From Gnetum montanum (taxonomy: Eukaryota; Streptophyta; Gnetopsida; Gnetales; Gnetaceae): DNA of 64,000 bases. The position numbers were made by a program, and so were the translations under genes. The notes under the pieces were generated by a model. The model saw nothing but the letters and a program-made list of their open reading frames with translations. It did not search any database and was not told the DNA's origin. Shown piece after piece: positions 1-11,490 of this stretch. Numbering within the stretch: position 1 is the stretch's first letter; every line of letters begins with the position of its first letter. The stretch spans positions 63,877 through 127,876 of the forward strand of contig MNCI01011336.1 in NCBI GenBank assembly GCA_015680685.1. The letters run 5' to 3'.

Positions 1-1637
1 TCTCCGTGCAGAAATTTAGGTACTATGTGCTTGGGTACAAAGTGTTTATGCACATAGACCATAGTGTAATCCAATTTCTAATGAATAAATCAATGATGAG
101 TCCCTATGTCATATGATGGCTAGTGATCTTGCAAGAATTTGATCTCACAATGGTAGATCAAAAGGGAACTGAGAACATATTTGTTGACCACATGTCTTCA
201 TTAAGATGGAACAATAAAGAGGAGAAGAGCCCACTTTCAGATTAGTTTTCTAATAAACTTCTCTTTGTAGGGGCTATAATTGAACAAATGTCCATTGAAC
301 CAAACTTATATAATGGCATTCTCACCTATCTTCTCACTCAAAAGATGCGCAAGAGTGGGATCATAGGAAGAAACAATAGTTTCTTCACTAGGCAAATTGC
401 TTCATGGAAATTAATAGATACCTTTATAAGGTATGCACCGATGGCTTGGTTCAATGGTGCATGCTTGATATTGATCAACTATGCATTCTTCAAAATGCTC
501 ACAAGGGTCCTTATTAAGGCCACTATGCTAGGAGACCCACAACCATTAAGATCCTCATGATAGGGTATTATTGGAAAATACTTTTCAGGGATGTAGATCA
601 CTTCATCTACTTTTGTGAACACTACCAATGTGATGATGGAATGATCGCTCATATGGAGAAACCTCAGCAGTGGATCCAACCACTAAAGCCCTTCAATATT
701 TGGAGTATTAGATTCATGGATTCCATTACACCCATGTCAAATGGAAAGGCATACATCATAGTTTTTGTTGACTATTGTACAAAATTGGCAAAAGTTATAG
801 CTATCATTGATTGCACATCTTCTATAGCTACTTGATCTGTACAATAATGTGTTGTAAATAGGTTTCTAATGCCATGTAAACTTATTTATGATAATGGTAC
901 TCATTTTATAGGTATTACCTTTCAGAATCTTATGCAACATTTGGGGATTAAGAATATATTAACAATACCATACCATCCCCAAGCTAATTGTCAACCTAAG
1001 GTTACAAATAATAAGATCATGAAAATACTAACCCAAACCTTTAGTAAATATAGGAGGGATTGGAGCATGAAACTCAATAATGCTCTTTGGACCTACTACT
1101 CCACTTGGAAACTTCCTATCAACTACTCTCCCTATGAGCTTATGTATAGAAGGTACCAAAACTTCCATTTCAAATGGAACTATGTACATTATCAATAGTG
1201 TATGACTTTGACCTTCACCTAAATCTAGCACAAAAAGAAAGATTAATAAACCTCAACCTGCTACATGAGAACTAACTGGTAGCCATGTCATCTAACAAAT
1301 TACAAAAGGCATTCAATAAACAACAACATGACCATAGAATACAAAAAGTGAAATTTCAACTGGGAGATAAGATCTTATACTAGAATCCCACACATGTGCC
1401 ACAAAGAACCAAGTTTCAAATGTTGTAGAAAGTATCTTAAATTATTTATGAAAACTTTTCTTTAGGAGCCATGTTAATCTACAAACCTAAAAGCCCAAAC
1501 AAGAAACTGCTAGTCAACACAAAACAATTGAAACTTTTCCATGAACCCAAAAGAACCAATGACCAAAACCCCTCAATATATGAACATGCATGCTTAATTT
1601 TTCAAATCTTCTCCTTCCAACTCAATCATGGGGGAGA
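1..1637 (+). pseudogene. Athila-type pol remnant (RNase H end + integrase), element A1
   Basis: Decayed Ty3/gypsy polymerase tail. Bases 1-230 encode the end of RNase H (TDH-like and LQEFDLTM segments). Bases 290-1200 encode integrase: the zinc-binding end, then the core with VFVDY near 760 and IYDNGTHF near 885. Bases 1320-1637 resemble the integrase C-terminal region. At least four frame breaks or stops separate the open pieces (288-560, 557-835, 869-1198, 1471-1653). The third catalytic position reads PKVTN where the related copy at 59.9 kb reads VEVTN, so the catalytic Glu is lost. Close similarity to the 58.97-60.48 kb pol shows the same family. The window starts inside the element, so gag, RT and the 5' LTR are not visible. 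Confidence 0.85.
1630..1637 (+). other. polypurine tract of A1
   Basis: Purine run GGGGGAGA directly before TGGCCA, matched by GGGGGATA before TGGCCA at 60578-60586. It is the expected plus-strand primer just upstream of a 3' LTR. Confidence 0.6.
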
Positions 1638-2325
1638 TGGCCATCCATGCTAATCTATCAAAGTGGCTCCTTAGTTTTTCAATTTTCATTTTACATCATT
1701 TTTAGTACATTTTCTCTTTCTTAATTATTTTAAAAAAAATTTCTATCTTTTACTTTATTTATTTTGGATTTATTTTATCTTTTTCTTATGTTCTATTTTT
1801 CTTTGAATTTCTTTATTGCCATCAAGACTAAAGTGCAACTACAGTTGTTGATTAATGATGCTTTGTACCATAATTTTATTTGATATCTAATGTCTAGATT
1901 CTATCTTTAAAACTTGGTGTTGATAAGTAAGACATGGTTTCTTTTTCATGATTACAAGTAGTGAGTCTACATCATCCACCCATCCACAAAACTCTATGGT
2001 GTTTCCTTATTTTGGAAATATATAGTTTCTTCTTAAATGAAACTTATAATGAACTTGTGACTTTGGTAGTTTTCAAATTTGGAAATGATTAAATGGATAG
2101 AAAAGGGTGTGACTTTAAGCAGATTTGATGTTCTTTGTACTTGCCTGTCCTCTTGGATGCATGAGTGTTCTCATGGATTTCTCACCATTTCATTGTTAAC
2201 TAATAACAAGAAGCTAAACTCTTAGACGATGTGGTTTCCATCAAAAAACTTATGAAAAAAATAACAAGAATGGTAATTCAAAACACACCCTTTAGACCAA
2301 ATAATAGGTTATAAGCACTAGTTAT
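1638..2325 (+). repeat. 3' LTR of A1, first part (split by T1)
   Basis: Starts TGGCCA after the polypurine tract and aligns by eye with 60586-61265: shared blocks include the direct run CACATCATCCAC, a GAAAAGGGTGTGACTT block and an AATTCAAA-CACACC block. It stops at the T1 insertion. The continuation is at 18782, where the sequence again matches 61271 onward. Confidence 0.65.
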
Positions 2326-2524
2326 TGAAACACCATAAAAAATTGTGAGGTGTCAGTAGACCCAAAGAAGATTCTGCAACAAGGGTAAAGATTTGCGGCA
2401 AAATGCAGGTGCAGCAGGTCCCTTTTAGCTAAGGGTTAATTGCGCCATGCAAGGAAAAATCTAGGAAAAAAAAACAAGATAGAGGAATACATGATGTGAA
2501 AGCCTTCAAAGTTTTCATAAATTT

Positions 2525-2995
2525 AACCTTTTGTTCATTACGCTATCTTACGCAACATTGTGTAATATTGCTTAGCCTAATTTTGCTTGGCGAAGTGTAA
2601 TGACACAAGGTAGTCTACCATGACAATAGAGTCGACAAGAAATCAAGACTTCAACAGGCACAGCAAAAAAGTTTAAGGCCTATGCAATGATCTGAAGCAT
2701 GCCACGCATGTCAAGAAATCTCTTGGTCAAAGTTTTTATTACGCTACATTACGCAATGCAGTGTAATAATTAAAGCCAGAAGAAACGCAATAACAGTATC
2801 TCTACATTACGTAACACTGCTGCATTATGCTTTATTACACTACACAGCATAAATAAGCGTAACACAGCATAAATTTAGCAGAGGCCTTGTAGTACAAGCA
2901 TCCACAATTCATACGCAACAATATGCTCTCTAGCGTATTGCAGCGTAATCAAAAGGCATCCCGACAACGTATTACGCTCCAGAGCATCGTGCAGC
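2525..2995. promoter_or_regulatory. Cluster of ATTACGC/GCGTAAT motifs in T1 5' LTR U3
   Basis: More than a dozen copies or one-base variants of TTACGC, in both orientations, lie in ~470 bp upstream of the TATA-like TATAAATA at 3100. Several are head-to-head. The same cluster is kept in the 3' LTR (17520-17990). The position suggests an enhancer of the element promoter; the binding factor is unknown. Confidence 0.5.
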
Positions 2996-3098
2996 ATGGC
3001 GTCGTGAGCTTAAAGGACATAAGAATTTCAAGTTAACAACGTCTTATAAGTTTAGGACACGTGTTACATAAACCATGTTTTTCTTTGGAGCCTAAACT

Positions 3099-3107
3099 TA
3101 TAAATAC
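3099..3107 (+). promoter_or_regulatory. TATA-like box in T1 5' LTR
   Basis: TATAAATA in the first half of the LTR, conserved at about 18098 in the 3' LTR. It is the best candidate for the element core promoter, with transcription expected about 30 bp downstream. Confidence 0.5.
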
Positions 3108-3781
3108 TCCAGTCATTAAAAGATCAGCAAAAGGAAAATTTCAGGGGACAATAGCAATTGTCAGCAAGTCCTTAGCGAAGATTGGAAAAGTGCAAGAAAG
3201 CAGATTAGTGATTGTGAGAGCATTGGTTATGATTAGCAAGATTTTTCTATCCAAGGGCAACCATTTGACAGACATTCTACTCCAGGTTTTGACCTTCCTT
3301 GCACCCGGATTTGGCCAGAACATGGAAGATCGACCCTTATATGTTTCAACTTTGAATAGATTTCTTGTTGTTTGTGCATGCTTTGTCTAAAACGAAGCCC
3401 TTTGCCAAGTCATTGTACATCATACATCTTCATTTGAAAAATTAAATCTCGGATCTCAGGGTTGCATACTTCTTCGAAATCCGATTTATTTTGTTTCACC
3501 AATACGTATTTTATGAGTATTTTATACATCATTTTCAATTCCTTAGACGATTAACAATATTATATCACTTCATAAAAATTATCCATCTGCTACCTAAAGA
3601 TCTAAAATTTTTATTGATTAAGTAAGTCCCTTTCTAATTAACAAGACCGTTCAGGGCACCTCGGATTCATTTTCTCCAGCACGAGCCTCGCACAGATCCA
3701 GAGTTGGAACTGTGTATGCAGATTTTTTCTCGGTATTTCCGCAGTCATCCACAGTGTCCATATTCCCACCAACTCATGCAA

Positions 3782-3798
3782 TGGTATCTTCCACCACA
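3782..3798 (+). other. Possible primer-binding site of T1
   Basis: TGGTATC at the first base or two after the LTR matches the first seven bases of the common initiator-tRNA-Met-type site. The rest does not match well, so this is tentative. Confidence 0.3.
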
Positions 3799-3919
3799 AT
3801 GGTGTGGACGTAAAATGTATCACTCACTACACATCCTATGCATATTTCTCACAATCCATTTCGTCAAAGTCAAATACTGCAAACGCAAAACCCTCCCGCA
3901 GGCTCATCATTTTTCCCTC

Positions 3920-5325
3920 CGGTTATGCAAATGGCATATCCTATGATGCAATTAACGATAGTCATCCTGTCTGCATAGCCTACTGGGTGGTAGGTTCCAC
4001 AGGTATCCCTACCGAGGGGGATGATCCCCATCGTATACCCGATCCACCAATCTGTTGTCTCTAGCCTACCACCTAGTGCAGCTCCACCTGCTCTACCTCC
4101 TGTCCTTCCACAAACAGCCTCGTCATCTACAGGTCTGGAACAAGATTTCTTACTTATTCAAACCCTCACTGAGGAGGTCAAATGTCTCAAGGTTGCTAGT
4201 TTTGATATAGTGCAAGTCATGGATTTCTACCATGATGATCCTATTAGTCCAGTAGTCCCTATGCTATCACTACCTCCTGGGATGTCCCTTCCTCATTTCA
4301 CGAAATAAAATGGGGAAGGTGATCCTAATGCTCACCTTGTGACTTGTATGTCATAATCCTTACTGCTACAATAATGGCTGCATATGGTAATCCCTGTCTT
4401 TGCTATGTCCTTAACGGGTAAATCCTTGGACTGGTATCAGACACTTCCACGCTCCTCCATTCAAACTTTGGAAGAGCTGTTGACCCAATTTGTGACACGT
4501 TTCAAATACAACATGAGACCTAAGGTCACATTAGATCAACTCATGGGAGTTAAACAAGACCCGCTCGAGCTGGTCCAAAAGTTTATACAGCGTTGGAGCG
4601 CCACCTTGAACGAAATCCGTGAACCTATCGCGGAAGCTCATCTGCTAGCCATCTTCAGGGGAGGAGTTAATGACTTCATCAAGTCAAAGTTGTACTACCT
4701 TGCCCCTTGCTCCCTAAGCCAAGCTTTTGCTCAAACTAAGAGCATCCAGGATGCAGTCGAGACTAGCAAAGACCCAGCGTATGTGGCGTACAAGAAAGCC
4801 AATAGCAAGGGTAAGGACAAAGGTAAGGCTACAACGACGATGGTATCCACTTTAGCCAAGGGTGTCAAGAAGAAGAATAACAACAAAAAGATACCTAGAG
4901 CACACGTTGAGACCACAGCTATCGCAAACAGTATTGGCGAGGAAACACCTATCCCTGAAACACCCTCGCAGCCAAAGCTGAACTTTGAACATAAAGATCA
5001 TTCAAAGTATACAGCCCTGCCTGTAAAGCCTTTAGAAATTTTGAAGCAACTACTAGGAGTTGGTCATATTTAGAAAAATAAGGTGTCCAAAGAAGCCCTA
5101 AAACATCACAAACGTCACTGTGAACTGCTAAAGAACCCTTCCTTGGCTTTGCCTGATGAACCGCCAGTTCCTAAGTATTTTAGGCTGGACCATTTTGTGA
5201 CTACCACTAGTTGTGTGGATATGACATAGATTACTGCTGGGCATTGAAATACGACATTCAATGCATGATCGACAATGGCGATCTTATATTAGAGAACAGT
5301 AGTTCAACATGACCAGAAAACCAAG
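3920..5325 (+). pseudogene. gag of T1 (Tat-type)
   Basis: Capsid-type Gag. Open pieces at 4021-4308 and 4384-5073 are in one frame separated by stops. The second piece (229 aa) has the retrotransposon-gag pattern: a W-Y-x-x-LP segment (LDWYQTLP), an L-x-x-F-x-x-x-F helix, KQDPLELVQKFIQRW, and a late LPC-type helix (YYLAPCSLSQAF). It is followed by a Lys-rich basic stretch (KKANSKGKDKGKA, KKKNNNKK). No CCHC knuckle was found. The N-terminal part is Pro/Ser-rich. Stops near 4306, 4350 and 5073 break it. The product would form the element's virus-like particle. Confidence 0.75.
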
Positions 5326-5327
5326 CA

Positions 5328-5855
5328 TTGCATGTGTACAAAGACTCGTTGAATGCAAACAATGCAAAGTACACCATCAATATGGTGAGTACAGACGGGG
5401 ATGGCAAGGAACAACCTAAACAACCCTTTGTGTTGTGTATGCCTACTCATGCACACCAGGAAATAGGTCCTTCTGTATCAACCAGCGGTGTTTTGAAGCA
5501 ACCTTTTGTTCTTCAAGCACCCTTGCAAATAGTCACTCGATCACAAGCTACTAGAAAATCCACGGCCATGCCTGCATCCATTCCTAAAACATCCTTTGTC
5601 CTTAGGATTCCCCAACCACTAGCTGCTCCTTCTGTACAGGGGCAAACCTCTAAATCTAGACATCAGTTGCCTGAACTCCCTACTTCTGTACCTTTTCCCG
5701 CATCTTCCAAACAAGACAAGGTTACAGAAGCTCAATCATCTTCTCCCAGGAAAAAGAAATATAGTCATTTGACTGACATCACTCCACCCCGAGAAATTTT
5801 TCTCTTAGGATGGATGGAAGAGAAAAAGAGCAATAGACTACCAGATCGTGTCTAG
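5328..5855 (+). pseudogene. Pro/Ser-rich gag-protease linker of T1
   Basis: A 175-codon open stretch of low complexity with repeated QPFVL blocks (QPFVLCMP, QPFVLQAP, TSFVLRIP) spaced about 30-40 residues apart. No catalytic motif. Its place between gag and protease suggests a linker of the polyprotein. The internal FVL-x-x-P repeats are visible but their role is unknown. Confidence 0.5.
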
Positions 5856-5926
5856 GACCTTCTCGATGCCTTTACACAAGTCAAATAGGCTTTGAAACAA
5901 AAAACACAACATTAAGCCTCTATGAC

Positions 5927-6600
5927 TTGCTCATGATGTCCCAAAAACATCGCGAAGCCATGGTTCATATGCTAACGTCCATACCTATGGACAAAAGCTT
6001 ACTAGTGAAGGAGGAAGCAATTCATTTTGTCATGCTACCCCCTGCTACTGAAGAACCTAAGCCCACTTCATTGAAATTTTGCGATGAATCCATTAAGGAT
6101 GACCCTAAAAAGTGTCAGGTGACAACAGAGCCCATGTTCATCACCATCCGGGTCGGCCAACATCGAATCCAGAGGGTGCATGTAGATGACAGTGCGTCTA
6201 CTAATGTCATCCCTTACCCTATAGTGGATAAGCTAGGTCTCGTCGATCAGATCAATCCTACAAAAACATCGTGTCTAAAATCATTCAACGGGGAATGAGT
6301 GCATGTTAAAGAGATAGTACACATTAACATTGTGGCTGGGGATCAATTCCCCACGAATGAAACATTCATTGTCATAGAAGAAATTCCTAGCTACAATCTG
6401 ATTCTAGGGAGATCTTGGTTAGCTTAGCTAAGGGTAGTTTTATCACCTCTCCACCAGGAGATCCATCTACCTTACACAGGAGGAGAGGTTGTCATACATG
6501 GTGATGAAATAACCCCTAGGGTTGTCAAAAATATTGAGACAGAACAAGGCTCGGAAGTTGAAACCCTCGAAAATCAACCCCCTCTATTCACTAACTCAAA
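5927..6600 (+). pseudogene. Aspartic protease of T1
   Basis: The active-site region reads VHVDDSASTNVIPY (about 6178-6220), the Tat-type version of the retropepsin D-(T/S)-G loop with the Gly replaced. Downstream, after a TGA at 6296, the same frame continues with the FIVIEE and YNLILGRSWL segments typical of the protease C-terminal half (about 6370-6420). Further stops follow. The protease would cut the element's Gag-Pol polyprotein. Loss of the loop Gly and the stop make it inactive. Confidence 0.7.
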
Positions 6601-7429
6601 CAAGCCGAAATAGTGGCAGATCATAGCTTAGTCTGGGCAAAGCTGCCATTCCAGGGAGAGGATGGCAACATAAACAAACAAAGTCACACACCCTCTCGTC
6701 CTTACACATCCTTAAAAATAAAAGTAATAAAAAAGCAATTGCACCGTTAGTGTCAGACTCAGTTGTCCAGTCGTCATATAGTCCATGTAAACATAATACC
6801 CACCAGCTATTTTTACCTATCCACTAGCTGTTTTATTTACGTTTTACGAATACTTATAACGTTCATCTTTTGACTTTACGGTTCCATCAGTTATTTTCAT
6901 TATGCATCTATTTTATAGTTACACTTTATTGCTATTTTCACTATTTACATATTTTACACTTGAAACATCAATTGGCCCAAAATGGCTTTAAACTAATAAT
7001 CCTATTCATGACTTTACACTCGAAAAGTCCAATGGCCCGGAATGACCTTAAACTAACCGATTACACTTTGCACTTCCATCACTTAGCAGCCCAAGATGGC
7101 CTTAAACTATCAACCGCATTTATGCTTGCGACTTACGCTTGAATCATTCAACGGCCCAGAATGGCCTTAAACTATTAGTTGCAGTTATGTTTTACACTAA
7201 AACCATTCAACAGCCTGGAATGGCCTTAAACTAACAATCCTATTTTACACATCACTTAGTGGCCCGTAACGGCTTAAAACTAGCAACTCTATTTTATGCA
7301 TAAAGCTGTAAATTCTCATAACCAATATATGTGCGATTCCATTTACGCATCATATAAATAAAAGTAGCAAAAGAACATTAAGCTTAAGATGAAAAATCCT
7401 TAAATGTATCAAAAATATTGTATTTCGCT
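6601..7429. repeat. Spacer with degenerate GGCCC-N-AATGGCCTTAAACTA tandem repeat
   Basis: Non-coding AT-rich spacer between the protease and the 3' end of the opposite-strand gene. Six copies of a unit centred on GGCCCAGAATGGCCTTAAACTA-like sequence start near 6974, 7034, 7088, 7153, 7212 and 7261, i.e. spaced 48-65 bp. TTACAC-type connecting sequence is also shared between units. Confidence 0.7.
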
Positions 7430-7714
7430 TCACTCTCCCACAATAAAATCGTGCCTAGTCATATTACGTATCCCCCTATCACTGTTGTCTCTTGTATCCC
7501 TTAGATCTATTTCTAAGTTGGGCAAATCTTCTTCATACGGGCTGTCTCTACCATGAGCCACTCCTTCGTAAAGGAGGTCCTCTTCACAGGGATCTTCTAC
7601 AAGGGTTTGCTCTCCAAGGCATTGATCCTCTCCGTCATGCTCTATTTCTTGTGCCCCCTCTTCATTCGGACAGACACCTTCGTTAGGCGTATCTTGAACC
7701 TCCTCATGTACCTC
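7430..7714 (-). pseudogene. Opposite-strand gene, last exon (acidic tail)
   Basis: 285 nt with 94 open codons and a terminal TGA at 7432-7430. Very Glu/Asp-rich (for example NEEGAQEIEHDGEDQ, DPCEEDLLYEG). The acceptor is CTACAG and it starts in phase 0. An undamaged frame in a low-complexity acidic tail supports this as the true C-terminus. Confidence 0.65.
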
Positions 7715-7800
7715 CTGTAGTTAGACATAATATGTACATTAACATAGTCATCATAGTTAAGTGTGACCTAGAAACAAAACTCATTAGCGATAAGACTTAC

Positions 7801-8618
7801 TCGTGATAGTCCAACATCAATAGCGAAAGGGATTTGTTCCAAGCCAACCCATAGACGTTGCATAATTTCATCTTCAGTTAGCTCGAACCAAACCCCATCT
7901 CCCATATTAGCTCCAGCCTTAATCTTCCCCTTTTCCACACTGGTCCACTGGGGTGGTTTAGGGAAGAAAGAAGGGATGGTAACCTCCCCTCCAGGAAGAG
8001 TCATCTCTCTTTCTGGAGAAGCACTTACCGTCACCTATTCCTAGAACTTCTCATAGGCCTCGAAAGCACCGAGGACGTCAAGGAATAATCGCAAGGATTG
8101 AGCTTTAACTACAGAATCTCTATAATGCTATCAATAAGCAATACTTTCTTGCTTATAGACATGCTTATGGTCTTTCTGCGTTTGTCTCCACTCTTGAACC
8201 CTTGCGCAAAAATCCTTCTGATCCTGGTTCTTCTGGGCCAGGAGATCCCTTTGCATCCACTGCTCAACTAATTCATGACTAGTTTGAATGCTATTTCTGA
8301 CTACAGTCCAATAATGAGCGTAATCAATAACAGCTATCCCCCATTCTTCCTTACCCATCCCTTGAGCTTGTAGAAAGCCATTCCATGACCTCAATTCTCC
8401 AACCTCATTCATCAGAGACACTTTCTCCCTTTTAGATTTTTGTAGTCTCTTCCAGAGGTCCTCATTGACATTCTGACACTCCCATAAGTAGCAAGTTGAG
8501 CATATCGCACATATATGCATTTCATCGTAAATGCTACATGGTATGTCAGTCACCTCTGATGGAGGCTCGATGGTATCTAGGTCAATAGGTTCTGTCAGAT
8601 CCCATCAGAGGTGAGCTC
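7801..8618 (-). pseudogene. Opposite-strand gene, exon 8 (coiled coil)
   Basis: 818 nt, residues ~689-961, in a single frame with about six TGA/TAG stops. It has a heptad-like coiled-coil stretch (LWKRLQKSKREKVSLMNEV), an aromatic segment and a conserved-looking end GDGVWFELTEDEIMQRLWVG. It ends in phase 0 before GTAAGT. Confidence 0.65.
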
Positions 8619-8700
8619 CTAATAAAAAATTGCAGGTTAGCCATAATTACATAGCATAATCACATAATAGAACTACCCTAGTATGACAACAGTAATATAC

Positions 8701-9078
8701 AAGCTCTAGGATCGACCCGCTCTAAGCGGCCAATCATGTTGTTGACAATGCCTTCCATGAAGGTGAATTTATTAGGAAACTTGCCCCAAGATTGGCTTGC
8801 AACAGTCGATGAGGGTTCATCCTAGTCACCTGTTACATAACCAAGACAGAGATATAAAGAACAGTTTTCCTAAATGTAATAATAAGGAGATTGTGTAATG
8901 AATTATTTACCTTTCCCTGTCCTAGTTGGAGGTTTTTCGACACCTCTCGATTCTCTCCTTTCCTCATGCACGAGAGTCTGTGCATCATTTGTTTCATTAA
9001 CTGGGGCCTCCGTTTCTAAAACTGGGGTCGTTTTCACACTTTGTAAAACAATGGCCCCTATTTCAGGGGGTAGTTACT
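8701..9078 (-). pseudogene. Opposite-strand gene, exons 6 and 7
   Basis: Exon 6 is 9078-8911 (168 nt, one TAA at its second codon). It encodes a Glu/Thr/Val-rich segment ending in PPTRTGK. Exon 7 is 8829-8701 (129 nt, one TAG) and includes WGKFPNKFTFMEGIVNNM. The intron 8910-8830 has GTAAAT and AACAG ends. Both exons enter with two leading bases and leave with one. Confidence 0.6.
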
Positions 9079-9195
9079 CTACATCAAAAATGGCAGTTGC
9101 GTAAAACATTATTAAGCGAGTTAGAATTTCATTTACGCAATGCAACAATAATTTATACATAGTACTACTATAACTATCCACATTCTTCTACTTAC

Positions 9196-10245
9196 CAGTC
9201 GAAGGTTTGCTCTGCTAAAACTTGACATTCACCTTCTTTGCCCCGCCACCCGCTGGCTCAACCGGCGCCTCGATTAGATGAGGCTTCTTCCGTTGCATCG
9301 ATGATTTGACTATTTTAGCTACCAGACGCTTTCCTCTTGATGCATTGCTAGTATAAGAGGGAAGCGCCCCACCCATGCTTTCTAGACCCCATTTTCAACA
9401 TGCTACCATATTCCTAGTCGTTATAGAAAATGACTCCCCTATTCCTTCAAGAGGGTCCTGCGACCGGGCAGTGCTAAAGAGGTGGGAAATCCACGGTTTG
9501 GATATTTGGTTGTGGTCTTGTTGCATCCAGACTCCATTCCTTGGGACCACCAAGAACTCAACAAAATGCCTGAGGCAGGCTATAAAGAAGGCAAAATGCA
9601 CGCTGAAACAGGACTCAGACTTCTTGCGAAGTCTAACCATTTCAGCATGTAAGCCTTCAACAAAATAGGTCACCCAATTGAATTGAGTTCCCTCCTCCAT
9701 TACCTCTCGCATGATCTGAGCCTGCTCTATGGTGAGGAACTTCCCCTGCGAGAGTGTCTTGGGGAAGGCCCGAGCTTGGAAAAGGGGATAAATGGTCTTG
9801 GCCATCTGTAAACGGATCCTTTCATAGGGGATCCCCTTAGTTTTCTTCTTGACTCCTAGCCACTCCTCCAGTTGTTCCTGGCACTTTAAGCTCATCCTCA
9901 TCTTTTCCTCTATAGGAAGGTTGAAAGAGGGAATGCCGAAGAGGTCAATAAATAGTTGAGCATTAATGTCAAAATTTACACGCTCGTTACGCATGCGTGT
10001 GCAAAAATGATCAGCTCCCTCACTGAAGGAGTCGACTAAGGTCAGCATCTCACTTGTAGGGACATCAGGGGTTACAACCAAAAATAGGTCCAATAGTCAT
10101 GCTTCTCGAAGGTTGTTAGTTAACACAGTTGGAGTTGCTCTATGGCCAAGCCAGCATTGTGTTTCCTTTGTGTCTTCATAACGGAAGAGGAGGTTGTTTG
10201 TTTCACGACCAGAGACCATTATTGTAATCTCCCGTGACTCTTTGA
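9196..10245 (-). pseudogene. Opposite-strand gene, exon 5 (largest)
   Basis: 1,050 nt, residues ~240-589, open except for three stops (two TGA, one TAG). Recognisable blocks: TPDVPTSEMLTLVDSFSEG, LFIDLFGIP, FLTIEQAQIMREVMEEG followed by FNW, and a Lys-rich tail. T2 keeps PIVPTTKM-IINSFS, a Phe-Pro end block and a QA-MKKIITKG-FN block in the same order (54.8-55.4 kb). It shows no known catalytic motif. Confidence 0.75.
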
Positions 10246-10335
10246 CTATTATCCAAAATAAAATATACAATAAGGCTATTTACACATTCTTTTAACTAAC
10301 AACATCGTACAATTAATCATTACAGTAACACTCAC

Positions 10336-10610
10336 CAGGCCCAAATGGCAACGAGAATGGGGGGATCTTTATCTGCATATCTACGGCAGTAGGAAGAGAG
10401 TCCAAATTCCATTCGCTGTCTAGCCATCCATTATTTTTACATTTAGTAAAGATGTCGATATGATGAGAAGGATACGTCGAGATTTCAAATGCCAGATGTT
10501 CCATAATCGCAGCCCGCACGTTGCTGATAGAGGTGAATTCCTTTATGGCACTTTTGACTAGGGACAATGTGTCATTATCACCCCGAAGACCCTTTTCATA
10601 GACAAAAAAC
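10336..10610 (-). pseudogene. Opposite-strand gene, exon 4
   Basis: 275 nt with no internal stop, residues ~148-239. It contains KCKNNGWLDSEW. T2 has the matching CLANGTIHSRW at 54.5 kb, and both exons end in phase 1 before a GTGAGT donor. Confidence 0.7.
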
Positions 10611-10705
10611 CTACACAACCAAGACAGTCAGGTATTTTACACTTAACATAAATTCAAAAAATAGTTGACATATTGCGTTAAAATTAAAAAAAATAGTAAA
10701 CTTAC

Positions 10706-10961
10706 CCGCCTGCGTAATACACAACACCAGGTGGATTCTGGAAATAGGTTATGAGATAGCGGGCCACGAACAGAGTGTTATAGGTGTGATAGCAGTTAAA
10801 CTTGGGCATATCCCAGATCCAACTCAAATGCCTCAAACCTTTGATGCTTTGTCTATGATCCCGCACTCGCGTAACTTCTACGGTGCCATCTGTTAGGAAT
10901 GACAAGATACCCTGTGTCAATCCAACCAGTAGCATTTCCAGAATAGTAGCAGCTACCTTGT
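10706..10961 (-). pseudogene. Opposite-strand gene, exon 3
   Basis: 256 nt with no internal stop, residues ~63-148. It includes the aromatic-rich segments LSWIWDMPKFNCYHTYN and VARYLITYFQNPPG. Acceptor TTATCAG, donor GTAAGT. Confidence 0.65.
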
Positions 10962-11027
10962 CTGATAAATGCAACCAGGTGATAATGCTAAAATTACGTA
11001 GTAAGAACTGTAGAAACTATCATGTAC

Positions 11028-11095
11028 CTCTCCAAAACCACATCGCCTTCCCCTTTAAAAGGATATGAGAGGGAGGAAGATTGGCCGCGGGAACA
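11028..11095 (-). pseudogene. Opposite-strand gene, exon 2
   Basis: 68 nt, residues ~40-62, with acceptor TTAG and donor GTACAT. It begins VPAANLPPS; T2 has VPSSNTPS at about 53867. It ends in phase 1, and the next exon completes the codon as Asp. Confidence 0.55.
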
Positions 11096-11490
11096 CTAAT
11101 ACAGCATAAAACGCCCACGATGTCCAAAATAATAAGGATGGGCTTTAACATAATACTGTACAGGACATAAATATTTTGCTATTAGGCAAACCATTAGGCA
11201 AATTAGACAAACATAGATACCTATCGCACAAGAAAAAATCTCTCTTCATAACTAGAGAAACTATAGATTATGCTTAAGTCGCGCAGCCGAAATCGCCCAA
11301 ACCCTTGCAATAGTGCAAGGTCTATCTCTGACAATGGCGATGAAAGAAACATTGCGTACCACTCAAGCATAATATCGCAAATGTTATGCTATGAAAACAC
11401 CATATATATGCTACTTAAACCCTTGTGTCAATACAAGGTCCATTTACAAAATAACAAAAAAAATATACGAGTAGATGAGAGGCAGCTTAC

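Larger units (their letters stand above)
2326..3780 (+). repeat. 5' LTR of T1
   Basis: Begins TGAAACACC and matches 17312-18776 over almost its whole length. The common part ends at GGTATTTCC (3740). The last ~40 bases do not align with the end of the other LTR, so the 3' border is uncertain by about 40 bp; 3780 is chosen because CA ends there just before a primer-site-like TGGTATC. Confidence 0.8.

Noticed and set aside
3061-3390. 109-codon ORF in the T1 5' LTR (partly mirrored at 18002-18283)
   Set aside because: Present in both LTRs only because LTRs are copies; it spans the TATA-like box and the copy is broken by stops.
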